NCBI GenBank assembly: GCA_902801515.1 | Contig: CADCII010000013.1 | Location: 1 to 64,000 of the forward strand | DNA: 64,000 bases | Source of the DNA: an uncultured Lachnospiraceae bacterium | GTDB lineage: Bacteria; Bacillota; Clostridia; Lachnospirales; Lachnospiraceae | Reading direction: 5' to 3' | Shown here: positions 16,003 to 26,119 of the stretch, one piece after another | How the letters are laid out: each line of letters begins with the position of its first letter | Numbering within the stretch: the first letter of the stretch is position 1 | Notes under the pieces: generated by a model | Seen by the model: the letters and a program-made list of their open reading frames with translations, nothing else | Databases searched by the model: none | Told to the model about the DNA's origin: nothing | Program-made: the position numbers and the translations under genes

Positions 16003-17708
16003 CAATCAGACTCTGCGAGGATGGCTTCCGCCACCCTTAAGCCATCCGCAGCCGCGCTGGTAATACCGCCGGCATACCCTGCGCCTTCACCGCACGGATA
16101 CAGTCCCCGGTGGGATACGGACTGACAGTCTGCACCTCTTTCAAGACGGACCGGAGAAGAAGTCCTGCTCTCCACTCCCGCAAGAAGTGCCAGCGGATCG
16201 GCAAATCCGCTGATCTGGCGTTCCCAGGCAAGAATGCCCTCCTCGATCCCGGCACTTACACTCTCCGGAAGGATATGACGAAGATCCGCGCTCCGGTATG
16301 CGCCTCTGATCCTTGGCTCAAAATCAGTGTCAATGCTCCCGTCCTGACCCAGTCTGAAGTTTTTAAATGTCTGGACCGGGATATATCCCCCTCCTGCTCT
16401 GTATGCAGCGCACTCCAGTCTTCTCTGGAATTCAATGCCGGCGAGGACGTCAGTAGATCCATGTTTCAGACAGGAAGCATATTCATCAGGCGATACTGTC
16501 ACTACGATCGCACTGTTGGCGACTCCGGAATCCCGTCCCCGCAGACTCATGCCGTTCACTGTCATCATCTCCTTCTCAGAAGAAGCATTGACCACATAGC
16601 CTCCCGGGCACATGCAGAATGAATAGACGCCCCTTCCGCCCTCAAGTCGATGTGTCAGTTTGTAGGGTGAAGGCGGCATTTCGTACGGACAGTTTTCTCC
16701 GTACATGGCACGGTCGATCACTGACTGCGGATGCTGGATCCTCAGCCCGACGGCAAAAGCTTTGGGCGTCATGACGATCCCGCTGTCTTTGAGCATGTAA
16801 AATGTATCCCGCGCTGAGTGTCCGATGGCAAGGACAACGCGGTCTGCTGTCATGTGATACGGCAGAGAATCCTTTGACGAAGATGTATCCGGGGCTGTGA
16901 ACGGTCCCGGCATATTTACGGGAGTGAGAGTAAGGTCCCATGTGCCGTCCGGAAGCTGCGCAAGCTTATCAAGTTTTGTCCCGAACCGGACTTCTCCCCC
17001 GCGTTCGCAGATCTCATCCGTAATATGCGTGACTACGGAAGTCAGAACGTCCGTGCCGATATGAGGCTTGTAGGAATACAGGATGTCCGGGTCTGCCCCG
17101 GCGTCCACAAATGTCTGCAGTATAAACCGGATCCTGCCCTGAGGATCTTTGATGCCTGTATTCAGTTTTCCGTCGGAAAATGTTCCCGCCCCGCCTTCGC
17201 CGAACTGTACGTTGGAATCCGGATCCGGCTGTGAAACTGTACCTTCCCAGAATTTCCTGACCGTCTTCGTCCTGTCCGCTGCACGTTCACCGCGCTCGAT
17301 CAGGACCGGGGCAAGTCCCTGCCTTGCAAGGAGAAGGCCGCAGAACAGACCGGCAGGGCCTGTGCCGATGATCACGACGGATCCTCTGTGTCTGCGCTCA
17401 GTTTTTTGAACGCTTACTGAGGATGCGTCAGCCATCTGCGCCGGTGGATAAACCGGATTGATGACATATTCCGCGTTTTTGACGCGGATGTGTTTCAGTA
17501 CACGGCGCTCGGTCTTCTCATCTTTCAGCGAGGCATGTACCGTATAAACATAGTAAATATCCGGCTTTCTGCGGGCGTCCACAGACTGCTTTATAATCTC
17601 GACAGAGCATGGCTCATCCTCTCTGAGGCGGAGTATGTTCCTCACCATCTTTACAAGATCAGAGCGGTTCTGTGCAGGATTCATTTTCAGCTGAGTGATT
17701 CTGATCAT
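15999..17708 (-). CDS. FAD-dependent dehydrogenase, YtfP/'FAD-dependent protein' family
   Basis: Predicted cytoplasmic FAD oxidoreductase; the substrate is unknown. The 569-residue protein has an N-terminal region of about 90 residues (MIRITQLKMNP...), then a Rossmann dinucleotide-binding motif VVIIGTGPAGLFCGLLLARQ with an acidic end, VQFGEGGAGTFSDGKL, and near the C-terminus YPCGEGAGYAGGITSAAADG, the second FAD-contacting segment. The start at 17708 leaves 11 nt after the upstream gene and has AAAGG before it; an upstream in-frame ATG would overlap that gene. It ends a long repair/tRNA-modification transcript and adjoins a second flavoprotein of a different family. Confidence 0.85.
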   Translation of the reverse strand: MIRITQLKMNPAQNRSDLVKMVRNILRLREDEPCSVEIIKQSVDARRKPDIYYVYTVHASLKDEKTERRVLKHIRVKNAEYVINPVYPPAQMADASSVSVQKTERRHRGSVVIIGTGPAGLFCGLLLARQGLAPVLIERGERAADRTKTVRKFWEGTVSQPDPDSNVQFGEGGAGTFSDGKLNTGIKDPQGRIRFILQTFVDAGADPDILYSYKPHIGTDVLTSVVTHITDEICERGGEVRFGTKLDKLAQLPDGTWDLTLTPVNMPGPFTAPDTSSSKDSLPYHMTADRVVLAIGHSARDTFYMLKDSGIVMTPKAFAVGLRIQHPQSVIDRAMYGENCPYEMPPSPYKLTHRLEGGRGVYSFCMCPGGYVVNASSEKEMMTVNGMSLRGRDSGVANSAIVVTVSPDEYASCLKHGSTDVLAGIEFQRRLECAAYRAGGGYIPVQTFKNFRLGQDGSIDTDFEPRIRGAYRSADLRHILPESVSAGIEEGILAWERQISGFADPLALLAGVESRTSSPVRLERGADCQSVSHRGLYPCGEGAGYAGGITSAAADGLRVAEAILAESDC

Positions 17709-17719
17709 AGATCTGACCT

Positions 17720-19003
17720 TTACATGGCTGCGTGGCGGCCTGCCGTATATCCGCTTGCCCATGCCCACTGCAGGTTATATCCGCCGCACGGGCCGTCCAC
17801 GTCAGCAAGCTCGCCGGCGATATGGATTCCTCGAAGGTCGTTCCTGACACATTCCATGGTCTTCGGATACAGTTCTGTCAGCCGTACGCCTCCTGCACAT
17901 ACCTGACAGTTGTCGAAGTCTCTGTGTCCAAGCGCCTGCAGTTCCAGAGCCTTGATCTGTCCTGCCGCAGCGGCAGGATCTGTCTCTGTCTCAAAGAGAG
18001 GGATCAGTCCTGGAGGCAGGATTCCGGTCAGAAAGCCTCGCATACTGTCATCCGGACGTACCTGGCGCAGTCTCTCAAGCGTTCCTGTCAGTTTCTCCTG
18101 TGAAATATCAGGAAGAAGATCCAGGAGCAGCCGGACGTCCTTTCCTTCATGGAGCGCCCTGCCTGTATAGCGGCTCATGTTGAATATCACGATGCCGGAG
18201 ACTCCTGTCTGGGTGAACTGTACCTGGCCTCTCTCATTTGCAATGAAATTCCCGTCTGCATATACATTCACTAAAGCCGCTGTCCGGGTCCCGGCCGCAA
18301 GCGGCAGCGGATCCATGGCGGCACTTTTTCCTGACTCATCCTCTGCAGCCTTTCCGGAGGAAACACCCGGCGTAAACGGCCGGCAGTCTTCACGTGTCAG
18401 TCTGCACTTAATCGCTGTGAGCGCCGGCAGGATATCTGTCACATCCAGACCAAGGCCTCTGCACAGTTCATATCCGCTCCCGTTGGATCCTGTTGAGGGT
18501 ACGGCCCTGGATCCGCAGGCGATCACTACACTGTCGCATGGATAGGACCATCCGTCTGTGTGTACCTGCCACATATCATCCTGTCTGCTGATCTCGGTAA
18601 CTTCCACATTGTATTTCAGTTTTATCTTCAGCCGCTGCAGTTCGCCGAGCAGAACGCCAAGTACGCTCTCAGACTTTCCTGTGACCGGGTATACCCATGT
18701 TTCATGCTCAGCTGCAGTCAGCAGTCCGCAGTCCTCAAAAAGGTTCAGTGTGTCGCTGACAGAGAACTGCTCATAAACTGTACGGACAAAAGCGGAGCAG
18801 GATCCGTCTTCCAGTGAAGCGTACTTTTCACACAGGTCAGGATCCAGAGTCGTAAGGTTGCAGCGGCTGTTGCCGGTCAGCAGCAGTTTTCTTCCGGGCT
18901 TCCTTCCCATCTCAAGGACAGTCACCTGCGCACCTTCTCTCGCAGCGGCGATGGCCGCCATCATGCCTGCCGCGCCGCAGCCTATGATCACCACATTTTT
19001 CAT
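17720..19003 (-). CDS. HI0933-like NAD(P)/FAD-dependent oxidoreductase
   Basis: Flavoprotein of the HI0933 family, the same broad family as the bile-acid gene product BaiN; the real substrate is unknown. The 427 residues begin MKNVVIIGCGAAGMMAAIAA, an ideal FAD-binding loop, followed by GRKLLLTGNSRCNLT, diagnostic of this family. The C-terminus has GGVRLTELYPKTMECV and GELADVDGPCGGYNLQWAWASG. The frame is open well upstream, but the ATG at 19003 has AAGGGGG before it and starts right at the Rossmann strand. Conserved context with cytidylate kinase, common elsewhere, is not seen here. Confidence 0.9.
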   Translation of the reverse strand: MKNVVIIGCGAAGMMAAIAAAREGAQVTVLEMGRKPGRKLLLTGNSRCNLTTLDPDLCEKYASLEDGSCSAFVRTVYEQFSVSDTLNLFEDCGLLTAAEHETWVYPVTGKSESVLGVLLGELQRLKIKLKYNVEVTEISRQDDMWQVHTDGWSYPCDSVVIACGSRAVPSTGSNGSGYELCRGLGLDVTDILPALTAIKCRLTREDCRPFTPGVSSGKAAEDESGKSAAMDPLPLAAGTRTAALVNVYADGNFIANERGQVQFTQTGVSGIVIFNMSRYTGRALHEGKDVRLLLDLLPDISQEKLTGTLERLRQVRPDDSMRGFLTGILPPGLIPLFETETDPAAAAGQIKALELQALGHRDFDNCQVCAGGVRLTELYPKTMECVRNDLRGIHIAGELADVDGPCGGYNLQWAWASGYTAGRHAAM

Positions 19004-19050
19004 GAATATCCCCCTTCCCTTACCATTATCTGTATTCCATATACAGTTAT

Positions 19051-20382
19051 TTATATTCCATTGATCAGTCCTGCATCGCACAGTTTCTGGAACGCCTTCA
19101 GGATGCCGAACCTTGCATGTTCCCAGGTAAGTCCGCCCTGAAAATAAGCTGCGTAGGGTTCGTGCAGAGGGCCGTCTGCCGACAGTTCTATGGAGGATCC
19201 CTGGATAAACGCACCAGCTGCCATGATCACATCGCTGTCGTAGCCGGGCATCGCCCACGGCTCAGGCGTCACATAAGAGTCAACCGGAGCAGCGGCCTGA
19301 ATGCCTTCACAGAATCGCTTCAGGCCATCAGCGCAGCCGAATTCTATCGCCTGGATGATGTCATTCCGCCTCTCATTCGCATCCGGGATACATCTGTATC
19401 CGAACCTCTCAAACAGGTTTGCGGCAAAAACTGCGCCTTTCAGGGCACCTGCCGTGACGGTCGGAGCGAGGAACAGTCCCTGATAGAGAGAGCGGTTCAC
19501 CTGAAGGCTTGCCCCTACTTCTCTGCCAAGTCCCGGGGATGTCAGGCGGACTGCACAGTTCTCCACGCACTCTTCAGTCCCGGCGATATAGCCTCCCATG
19601 GGAGCCAGTCCACCTCCCGGGTTCTTGATCAGCGATCCCACTGTCATATCCGCTCCGAAGTCCGAAGGCTCGACCACATCGACAAACTCTCCGTAGCAGT
19701 TATCTACCATGACTATAATATCAGGCCGAAGCTCTTTGACAAATGAGATCGCCTCAGCGATCTGTTCCACTGAGAGGGACGGCCGGGTCAGATAGCCCTT
19801 CGAGCGCTGTATCGCCGCAAGGCGTGTATTTGGTTTCAGCGCTTTTTGGATCGCATCAAAATCAAATGATCCGTCTTCCTTAAGTTCCACCTGACTGTAG
19901 GTGATCCCGTACTCGGCAAGGCTGCCTCTGGACGGGCGTATTCCGATGACTTCCTCCAGAGTGTCATAGGGTTTTCCGCTGATCGAGACCATCTCATCAC
20001 CCGGCCTGAGATTTGCTCCAAGCGCAAGGCTCAGGGCGTGGGTTCCGCATGTGATCTGTGCACGGACAAGGGCATCCTGTGTGTGAAATGTGTCAGCGTA
20101 GACTTTCTCGAGGTCGTCCCTGCCGGCGTCATTGTATCCGTATCCCGTGGAACCGTTGAAGTGTTCTGCAGAGATCCTGTTCTTCTGCATGGCTCCGATC
20201 ACCTTCAGCTGGTTTGCCTGCGCAGTTTTGTCAAAAAGCGCAAATCTCTCTTTCAGTGAATCGCAGACTTCATCTCCCAGTTCAATTACTCTGGGAGAGA
20301 TCCCCATCTGCTCATACAGTCCCCCCGCAGTATATCTGTTCATGACATCCTGAATATGTTCTGCTATATCCTGCTGTGTCAT
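19051..20382 (-). CDS. Methionine gamma-lyase-family PLP protein (aluminium-resistance-like)
   Basis: Fold-type I PLP enzyme related to cystathionine/methionine lyases; the family is often labelled aluminium resistance protein and its reaction is not established. The 443-residue protein contains HFNGSTGYGYNDAGRD near residue 75, VMVDNCYGEFVD with the PLP-contacting Asp, and SLIKNPGGGLAPMGGYIAG holding the likely Schiff-base lysine (about 243). Its ATG overlaps the miaA stop (ATGA). In many Firmicutes this gene is found with miaA and hfq or glnR; here it lies between miaA and a flavoprotein. Confidence 0.9.
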   Translation of the reverse strand: MTQQDIAEHIQDVMNRYTAGGLYEQMGISPRVIELGDEVCDSLKERFALFDKTAQANQLKVIGAMQKNRISAEHFNGSTGYGYNDAGRDDLEKVYADTFHTQDALVRAQITCGTHALSLALGANLRPGDEMVSISGKPYDTLEEVIGIRPSRGSLAEYGITYSQVELKEDGSFDFDAIQKALKPNTRLAAIQRSKGYLTRPSLSVEQIAEAISFVKELRPDIIVMVDNCYGEFVDVVEPSDFGADMTVGSLIKNPGGGLAPMGGYIAGTEECVENCAVRLTSPGLGREVGASLQVNRSLYQGLFLAPTVTAGALKGAVFAANLFERFGYRCIPDANERRNDIIQAIEFGCADGLKRFCEGIQAAAPVDSYVTPEPWAMPGYDSDVIMAAGAFIQGSSIELSADGPLHEPYAAYFQGGLTWEHARFGILKAFQKLCDAGLINGI

Positions 20383-21335
20383 ATGATTCCTTTCTCTCTG
20401 AGCACCTGAAGCATCGCGTCCAGGATCTTCCGCTCATCATTGTCATACAGTCCCCGGTCGATCCAGGTCACTTCCTTCTCCCGCTTGAACCAGGTGATCT
20501 GGCGCTTTGCGAAATGCCTGGTGTTGCGCTTGATCAGGCGGACGGCTTCCCCCAGGGGATAATCCCCGTTCAGGTAATGCAGAAGTTCAGCATAGCCAAG
20601 ACCCTTCATGGATACCATGTCCTGTGTCATTCCGGCTTCTTTTAGCCTTCTGACTTCATCCTCCAGGCCTTCTTCCATCATCAAGTCTACTCTGCGGTCG
20701 ATCCGTTCATATACTTTCGCCCTGTCATCATTCAGGACAAAATAAGCAAAATTGTAGGGAGACTCCTTCTCCCGTTCCTGAGCGTTATGTTCAGATATCT
20801 TTTTTCCGGTCTGGTGATAGAATTCCAGAGCTCGGATCGTTCTCTTGATATTGTTGGAATGGATCTCTGCCGCTGACTCGGGATCCACCTCTTCCAGCAT
20901 ACGGTGGAGCTTCTGCGGATCCGGATCCTCTTCCAGCATTCTCCGGTACGCAGTGTCACCGTCATTTTCAGCAAAATCTATATCATAGACGACAGACTGG
21001 ATATAGAAGCCGGTGCCTCCGACAATGACCGGAATATGCCCTGCCGCGTATATCTTCTCCATCGCTTCTTTTGCCAGTGTCTGGAACTGTACGATGTCGA
21101 AGGATTCCTGCGGATCAAGGATATCGATCAGATAATGCCTGATCCCGTTCATCTCTTCCGGCCTTATCTTGGCAGATCCGATATCCATCCCACGGTAGAC
21201 CTGCATGGAGTCAGCGGAGATGATCTCACCTCCGATGGCTGCTGCAAGCTCTGTGGACAGCGCGGTCTTGCCGACCGCGGTCGGACCGGTCAGGACTACC
21301 AGTCTGGGTCTGTTCATTTCATTTCCATCTGACAT
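20379..21335 (-). CDS. miaA: tRNA dimethylallyltransferase MiaA
   Basis: Transfers a dimethylallyl group to N6 of A37 in tRNAs that read UNN codons. The 318 residues show the P-loop GPTAVGKTALS near the N-terminus, ISADSMQVYRGMDIGSAK, HYLIDILDPQESF, and VGGTGFYIQSV in the catalytic core; the C-terminal part has FAKRQITWFKRE. The product is the substrate of MiaB, encoded three genes upstream in the same cluster. An alternative start six codons downstream is possible and would not change the domain content. Confidence 0.96.
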   Translation of the reverse strand: MSDGNEMNRPRLVVLTGPTAVGKTALSTELAAAIGGEIISADSMQVYRGMDIGSAKIRPEEMNGIRHYLIDILDPQESFDIVQFQTLAKEAMEKIYAAGHIPVIVGGTGFYIQSVVYDIDFAENDGDTAYRRMLEEDPDPQKLHRMLEEVDPESAAEIHSNNIKRTIRALEFYHQTGKKISEHNAQEREKESPYNFAYFVLNDDRAKVYERIDRRVDLMMEEGLEDEVRRLKEAGMTQDMVSMKGLGYAELLHYLNGDYPLGEAVRLIKRNTRHFAKRQITWFKREKEVTWIDRGLYDNDERKILDAMLQVLREKGII

Positions 21336-21353
21336 ATGATCTCTCTCACTGCC

Positions 21354-23414
21354 TTACACGATCCTGTGGAACTTCTTCTCGATCTCTGTTCTGGACATGG
21401 ACAGGATCGTTGGACGTCCGTGGGGACAGTTGTAAGGATTGTCCAGGGTCAGAAGTTCGCTGATCAGTGCGTCTGCTTCCTGGACACTCAGGCGTGTATT
21501 GCCTTTGACAGCTGCCTTGCATGCCATCGTGGCGACTCGTGCTGTTAGATTCTCTATGGACTGCTTCCCGGTGTCCGTGCTCAGACTGTCGAGCATCTCC
21601 ATGAAGAATTCCCGCTCCGTCAGTCCGAACAGGTCCTGCGGGACCGCGCTGATGGCATAATCATGTCCGCCGAAAGGTTCGATCTCAAACCCGATCTCCC
21701 GGAAGTATTCCATATTGGAGGTCAGCAGATCCTCCTCCGCCATGGTAAGAGACAGGATAAGCGACGGACTGATCATCTGTGAGGAAGCCTGCTTATTGCG
21801 GTACTTCCTCATCATCCTCTCAAACATTACCTTCTCATGGGCTGCATGCTGGTCGATGATATACATGTGATCCTGGAATTCAACGATCCAGTATGTGTCA
21901 AAGACCTGTCCGATCAGACGGTGTTCCTTAAGGTGTTCCGGGGTCAGGAACTTTGCCTGGCTTATGCGCTCGCCGGCATCCCCCTCTTCGCCTGGCTGTT
22001 TTCCGGCTGTATAGCTGATATCCTCACGCACGGCATCCAGTTCCGGCACCAAAGCGCCGGGCTGCTCTGCATCCTGTGAGGGATTGGCACTGCCGGGCTG
22101 TGATCCGCTGCCGAAGTCGTCATCGAAAATCGACAGCTGTGACACTTCCTTCAGGAACTGGTTGGACTGCCGGATTCTCTCGGCAGATTCTGCTCTCTGC
22201 CTGTCCGCGTCCGGATACTGCCTTGCGTATGGTGAGACTCCGCCTTTATATGACTGTGTACCGGAACCGCTTTCATTCTGCGCCTGGTGTTCTCTTCGAA
22301 GTTTCTCAAAGGGTTCGGGCACGGAAGTCTTCGCCTCTGCCTCAAGTGCTCTTTTCAGAGCCTCTTTCTTCTGCGCCTCTTCCTCTTTTACCGTTCCGAA
22401 GTTAGTATCGATGATCAGTTCCCTGTGAGTGAGGGTTTCTTTCACAGCATCTTTGACAAAATCAAAGACGGCAGGTCCTTCCGAGAAGCGGACCTGTGCC
22501 TTGGCAGGATGTACATTTACATCGACTTTTGTCCCCGGAAGATCCAGGCTCAGGATCACGAACGGGAACTTATGCTGCATCAGGAAAGTCTCATATCCTT
22601 CCTCGACTGCCTTGGACATGATGTTGTTGTAAATGAGTCTTCCGTTCACATAGAAGATCTCGCAGGTACGGTTCCCCCTGGAGATCTGAGGCTTGCCGAT
22701 CCAGCCGCGGAGCGTCATCTCCTGTGCCTCATCTGTCCGTTCAATCTCAATCAGGTTCGCAGTGATGTCTCTTCCGAACACGGAATAGATCACATCTTTC
22801 TGGCTGCCCGAGCCGGATGTTGAGAGTTTTGTCGTCCCGTTCACCATGAACTTGACTGAGATCTCCGGATGGGACAGTGCAAGCCTGCTGACAAAGTCAC
22901 TGATATATCCTGCTTCTGTCTGTGCGCTCTTGAGGAATTTCTTCCTCGCGGGCGTATTGTAGAACAGGTCTCTCACGAGGAAGGTGCTTCCTTCCGGTGC
23001 CCCGATCTCCTCATACAGGATCTCGGCACCTCCGTCAACCTTGTAGCGGATGCCTGTCAGATTCTCACGGGTCTTCGTGATCAGTTCCACCCGGCTGACT
23101 GCCGAGATGCTGGAGAGAGCCTCCCCCCTGAATCCAAAGGAGCGGATCGTCGTCAGGTCTTCCACTTCAGTGATCTTGGACGTCGCATGGCGCAGAAACG
23201 CCGTTCGGATCTGATCCGGGGCGATCCCTTCTCCGTTGTCAGTGACACGGATCAGGCTTACGCCGCCGTCCCTGATCTCCACAGTCAGCGCCGACGCGCC
23301 GGCGTCTATGGCATTCTCACACAGTTCTTTCACGATGGATCCCGGCCGTTCAACGACCTCGCCGGCGGCGATCTTGTCGATGACAGCCTGGTCCAGAAGA
23401 TGTATCCGGGCCAT
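21354..23414 (-). CDS. mutL: DNA mismatch repair protein MutL (endonuclease type)
   Basis: Coordinates mismatch repair after MutS recognition. The 686-residue protein has the GHKL ATPase domain with ENAIDAGA, DNGEGI and GFRGEALSSI, a transducer domain to about 330, a poorly conserved linker rich in Gln, Ser and Gly (about 350-490) and the dimerisation domain. The metal-dependent endonuclease motif DQHAAHEKVMFE starts at D521; ACKAAVKGN and CPHGRPT complete the site. This MutL should nick DNA itself, as expected in bacteria without MutH. It follows mutS with a 26-nt gap. Confidence 0.97.
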   Translation of the reverse strand: MARIHLLDQAVIDKIAAGEVVERPGSIVKELCENAIDAGASALTVEIRDGGVSLIRVTDNGEGIAPDQIRTAFLRHATSKITEVEDLTTIRSFGFRGEALSSISAVSRVELITKTRENLTGIRYKVDGGAEILYEEIGAPEGSTFLVRDLFYNTPARKKFLKSAQTEAGYISDFVSRLALSHPEISVKFMVNGTTKLSTSGSGSQKDVIYSVFGRDITANLIEIERTDEAQEMTLRGWIGKPQISRGNRTCEIFYVNGRLIYNNIMSKAVEEGYETFLMQHKFPFVILSLDLPGTKVDVNVHPAKAQVRFSEGPAVFDFVKDAVKETLTHRELIIDTNFGTVKEEEAQKKEALKRALEAEAKTSVPEPFEKLRREHQAQNESGSGTQSYKGGVSPYARQYPDADRQRAESAERIRQSNQFLKEVSQLSIFDDDFGSGSQPGSANPSQDAEQPGALVPELDAVREDISYTAGKQPGEEGDAGERISQAKFLTPEHLKEHRLIGQVFDTYWIVEFQDHMYIIDQHAAHEKVMFERMMRKYRNKQASSQMISPSLILSLTMAEEDLLTSNMEYFREIGFEIEPFGGHDYAISAVPQDLFGLTEREFFMEMLDSLSTDTGKQSIENLTARVATMACKAAVKGNTRLSVQEADALISELLTLDNPYNCPHGRPTILSMSRTEIEKKFHRIV

Positions 23415-23440
23415 GAATTACCTCTGTATATCTGTATTGC

Positions 23441-26116
23441 TTATTCCGGCTTCCACCGGTTCTTCAGTCTGTTCTGAAGCGCATAGATGGTATTGAGCGC
23501 ATCGATCGGTGTCAGATGAGAGACATCGATATCCATGAGTTCATTTACTATGGCTTCATCGGTTACCGTATCAAAAAATGACATCTGGTTCATGTCTGTC
23601 TGGTCGAGCTTCGGCTTCCTCGGCTTCTTCTCAACATTCTCTCCTGCGGCAGCCACCACGTTCTCTGTGATGTCATTTTCCGAGAGCTCTTCCGCCAGTT
23701 CTTTCGCCCGGGCGATCACAGTATCCGGAACACCGGCAAGCTTCGCTACCTGGATGCCGTAGCTCTTGTCAGCACCGCCCTTGACGATCTTGCGGAGAAA
23801 GACGATATCATCCCCCTTCTCCTTGACGGCGATGCAGTAATTGTTGACGCCGGGGATCTTCCCCTCGAGTTCCGTGAGCTCATGATAATGCGTGGCAAAG
23901 AGTGTTTTTGCCCCGATCAGTTTTGTGTCAGCGATATGCTCCACGACTGCCCACGCGATGGACAGGCCATCGTACGTGGAAGTTCCCCGGCCGATCTCAT
24001 CCAGGATCAGAAGGGAGTTGCGCGTGGCGTGGCGCAGAATATTTGCGACCTCACTCATTTCCACCATGAAAGTAGACTGTCCGCTTGCCAGGTCATCGGA
24101 GGCACCGACTCTTGTGAAGATACGGTCCACAAGGCCTATGCTTGCGGATGAAGCAGGGACAAATGAGCCGATCTGCGCCATCAGTACGATCAGGGCTGTC
24201 TGCCTCATGTATGTGGACTTGCCGGCCATGTTGGGACCGGTGATGATGCTGACACGGTTCTTCCTGTTGTCCAGGAGAGTGTCGTTGGGTACGAACAGGT
24301 CTCCCGCCCCCATCTGTTCAACGACCGGATGGCGGCCGTCACGGATATCTATGATACCCTTGTCGTTGATCTTCGGGCATACATACCGGTTGCGTTCTGC
24401 GACACAGGCAAGCGAAGCGAACACATCCGCCGCCGCGATGGCGCGCGCGGTGCTCTGTATCCGCGCCGTATTGTCCGCTATCTTCTCGCGGATCTCGACA
24501 AACAGCTCATACTCCAGAGTGTTGAGTTTATCGGAAGCCCCCAGGATCGTCTCTTCGAGTTCTTTCAGTTCGGGCGTGATATAGCGCTCCGCATTGACCA
24601 GCGTCTGCTTGCGCATGTAATCCTCGGGTACTTTGTCGCGGAAACTGTTGGGGACTTCAAGATAATATCCGAAGACTTTGTTGAACTTGAGTTTCAGTTT
24701 CGCGATGCCGGTCCTCTCACGCTCGCGGATCTCGACATCAGCAAGCCATCCCTTACCGTCTCTTGCGGCAGCGCGCAGGCGGTCCACCTCTTCATTGTAT
24801 CCGTCCTTGATGAATCCTGCCTCGCGTATGATCATGGGCGGGTCATCTATGATGGATACAGAGATCAGAGCACACAGATCCTGCAGCTCGTCAATATCGT
24901 CACGTATCTTCTGAAGAAGGGGTGAACTGAATTCACCAAGCGCCGTCTTGATGGGCGGCACCATCTCCAGAGAAGTGCGGAATGCAATCAGGTCCCTCGG
25001 ATTGGCAGTCCTGTAGGAAATCCTGGAGATCAGTCTCTCCAGATCGTATACAGGCTGCAGATATTCCCGGATCTCCTCTCTGGTGATCGCATTGCGGTTC
25101 ATTTCCGAGACCGCTTCCAGCCTGGCCTCGATCTCATCAGCGTCGATCAGGGGCTGTTCCAGAAATGAGCGAAGCATCCTGGCTCCCATCGCTGTCCTGG
25201 TGCGGTCGAGCACCCACAGAAGAGAACCTCTTCTCTGCTTCTCCCTCAGTGTCTCAGTCAGCTCCAGATTCCTTCTGGAAGATGAATCCAGGATCATATA
25301 CTTGCCGATCGAATATGGCGTGATCTCGGTCAGGTTGCCAAGCTCCGTCATCTGAGTCTCGGTAAGATAACGCAGCGTCGACCCGGCTGCGATCATGCCG
25401 CAGTCAAGATCTTCAAGTCCAAGTCCCTGGATGTTACCCACATGGAAATGATCCAGTATTGCCTGCCGGCACTCATCTTCTTCAAAATAAGAAGGATCCA
25501 GTGTGAAGACTGCGGCGCCGACAGAATCCCTGATCTCGTCCATGTCAAAACCGGACAGCGACATGGCTTCATTGCAGATGATCTCAGCCGGCTGGTAGCG
25601 GACGATCTCATCGCGAAGGCGCCTTCTGGAATCCGCCTCTGTCACAAAGAATACGCCTGTAGTGATATCAGCTGCGGCAATTCCGAACTTGTCGGAGAGA
25701 TATACAATGCACAGAAGATAATTATTTTTTCCTGCATCCAGCGACGAAGTATCCAGGTTGGTACCAGGAGTTGCAATCCTGACAACTTCCCTCTTCACAA
25801 GCCCTTTGGCCAGTTTCGGATCCTCGACCTGCTCACAGATGGCAACCTTGTGGCCATGCTCGACGAGCCGGTTCAGATATCCGTCGACTGCGTGATAGGG
25901 AACTCCGCACATAGGCGCTCTCTCATCCAGTCCGCATTCTTTGCCGGTCAGGGTGATCTCCAGTTCACGCGACACCATGATGGCATCGTCGAAGAACATC
26001 TCATAAAAATCGCCGAGGCGATAAAACAATATGCACCCCGGATACTGTTTCTTCGTCTCGACATAAAGTTTCATCATCGGCGACAGTCTGCTGACGTCGA
26101 TCTCATCTATCAACAT
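23441..26116 (-). CDS. mutS: DNA mismatch recognition protein MutS
   Basis: Binds base mismatches and small loops and recruits MutL. The 891-residue protein has domain I with the mismatch-contacting FYEMF motif (about 38-42), the connector, lever and clamp domains, and the ATPase domain with the Walker A motif GPNMAGKST and the segment LDEIGRGTSTYDG. The C-terminal tail ends in a short dimerisation region. An in-frame Met at residue 14 is another possible start. It lies 3 nt after miaB and shortly before mutL, a standard clostridial order. Confidence 0.97.
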   Translation of the reverse strand: MLIDEIDVSRLSPMMKLYVETKKQYPGCILFYRLGDFYEMFFDDAIMVSRELEITLTGKECGLDERAPMCGVPYHAVDGYLNRLVEHGHKVAICEQVEDPKLAKGLVKREVVRIATPGTNLDTSSLDAGKNNYLLCIVYLSDKFGIAAADITTGVFFVTEADSRRRLRDEIVRYQPAEIICNEAMSLSGFDMDEIRDSVGAAVFTLDPSYFEEDECRQAILDHFHVGNIQGLGLEDLDCGMIAAGSTLRYLTETQMTELGNLTEITPYSIGKYMILDSSSRRNLELTETLREKQRRGSLLWVLDRTRTAMGARMLRSFLEQPLIDADEIEARLEAVSEMNRNAITREEIREYLQPVYDLERLISRISYRTANPRDLIAFRTSLEMVPPIKTALGEFSSPLLQKIRDDIDELQDLCALISVSIIDDPPMIIREAGFIKDGYNEEVDRLRAAARDGKGWLADVEIRERERTGIAKLKLKFNKVFGYYLEVPNSFRDKVPEDYMRKQTLVNAERYITPELKELEETILGASDKLNTLEYELFVEIREKIADNTARIQSTARAIAAADVFASLACVAERNRYVCPKINDKGIIDIRDGRHPVVEQMGAGDLFVPNDTLLDNRKNRVSIITGPNMAGKSTYMRQTALIVLMAQIGSFVPASSASIGLVDRIFTRVGASDDLASGQSTFMVEMSEVANILRHATRNSLLILDEIGRGTSTYDGLSIAWAVVEHIADTKLIGAKTLFATHYHELTELEGKIPGVNNYCIAVKEKGDDIVFLRKIVKGGADKSYGIQVAKLAGVPDTVIARAKELAEELSENDITENVVAAAGENVEKKPRKPKLDQTDMNQMSFFDTVTDEAIVNELMDIDVSHLTPIDALNTIYALQNRLKNRWKPE

Positions 26117-26119
26117 GAA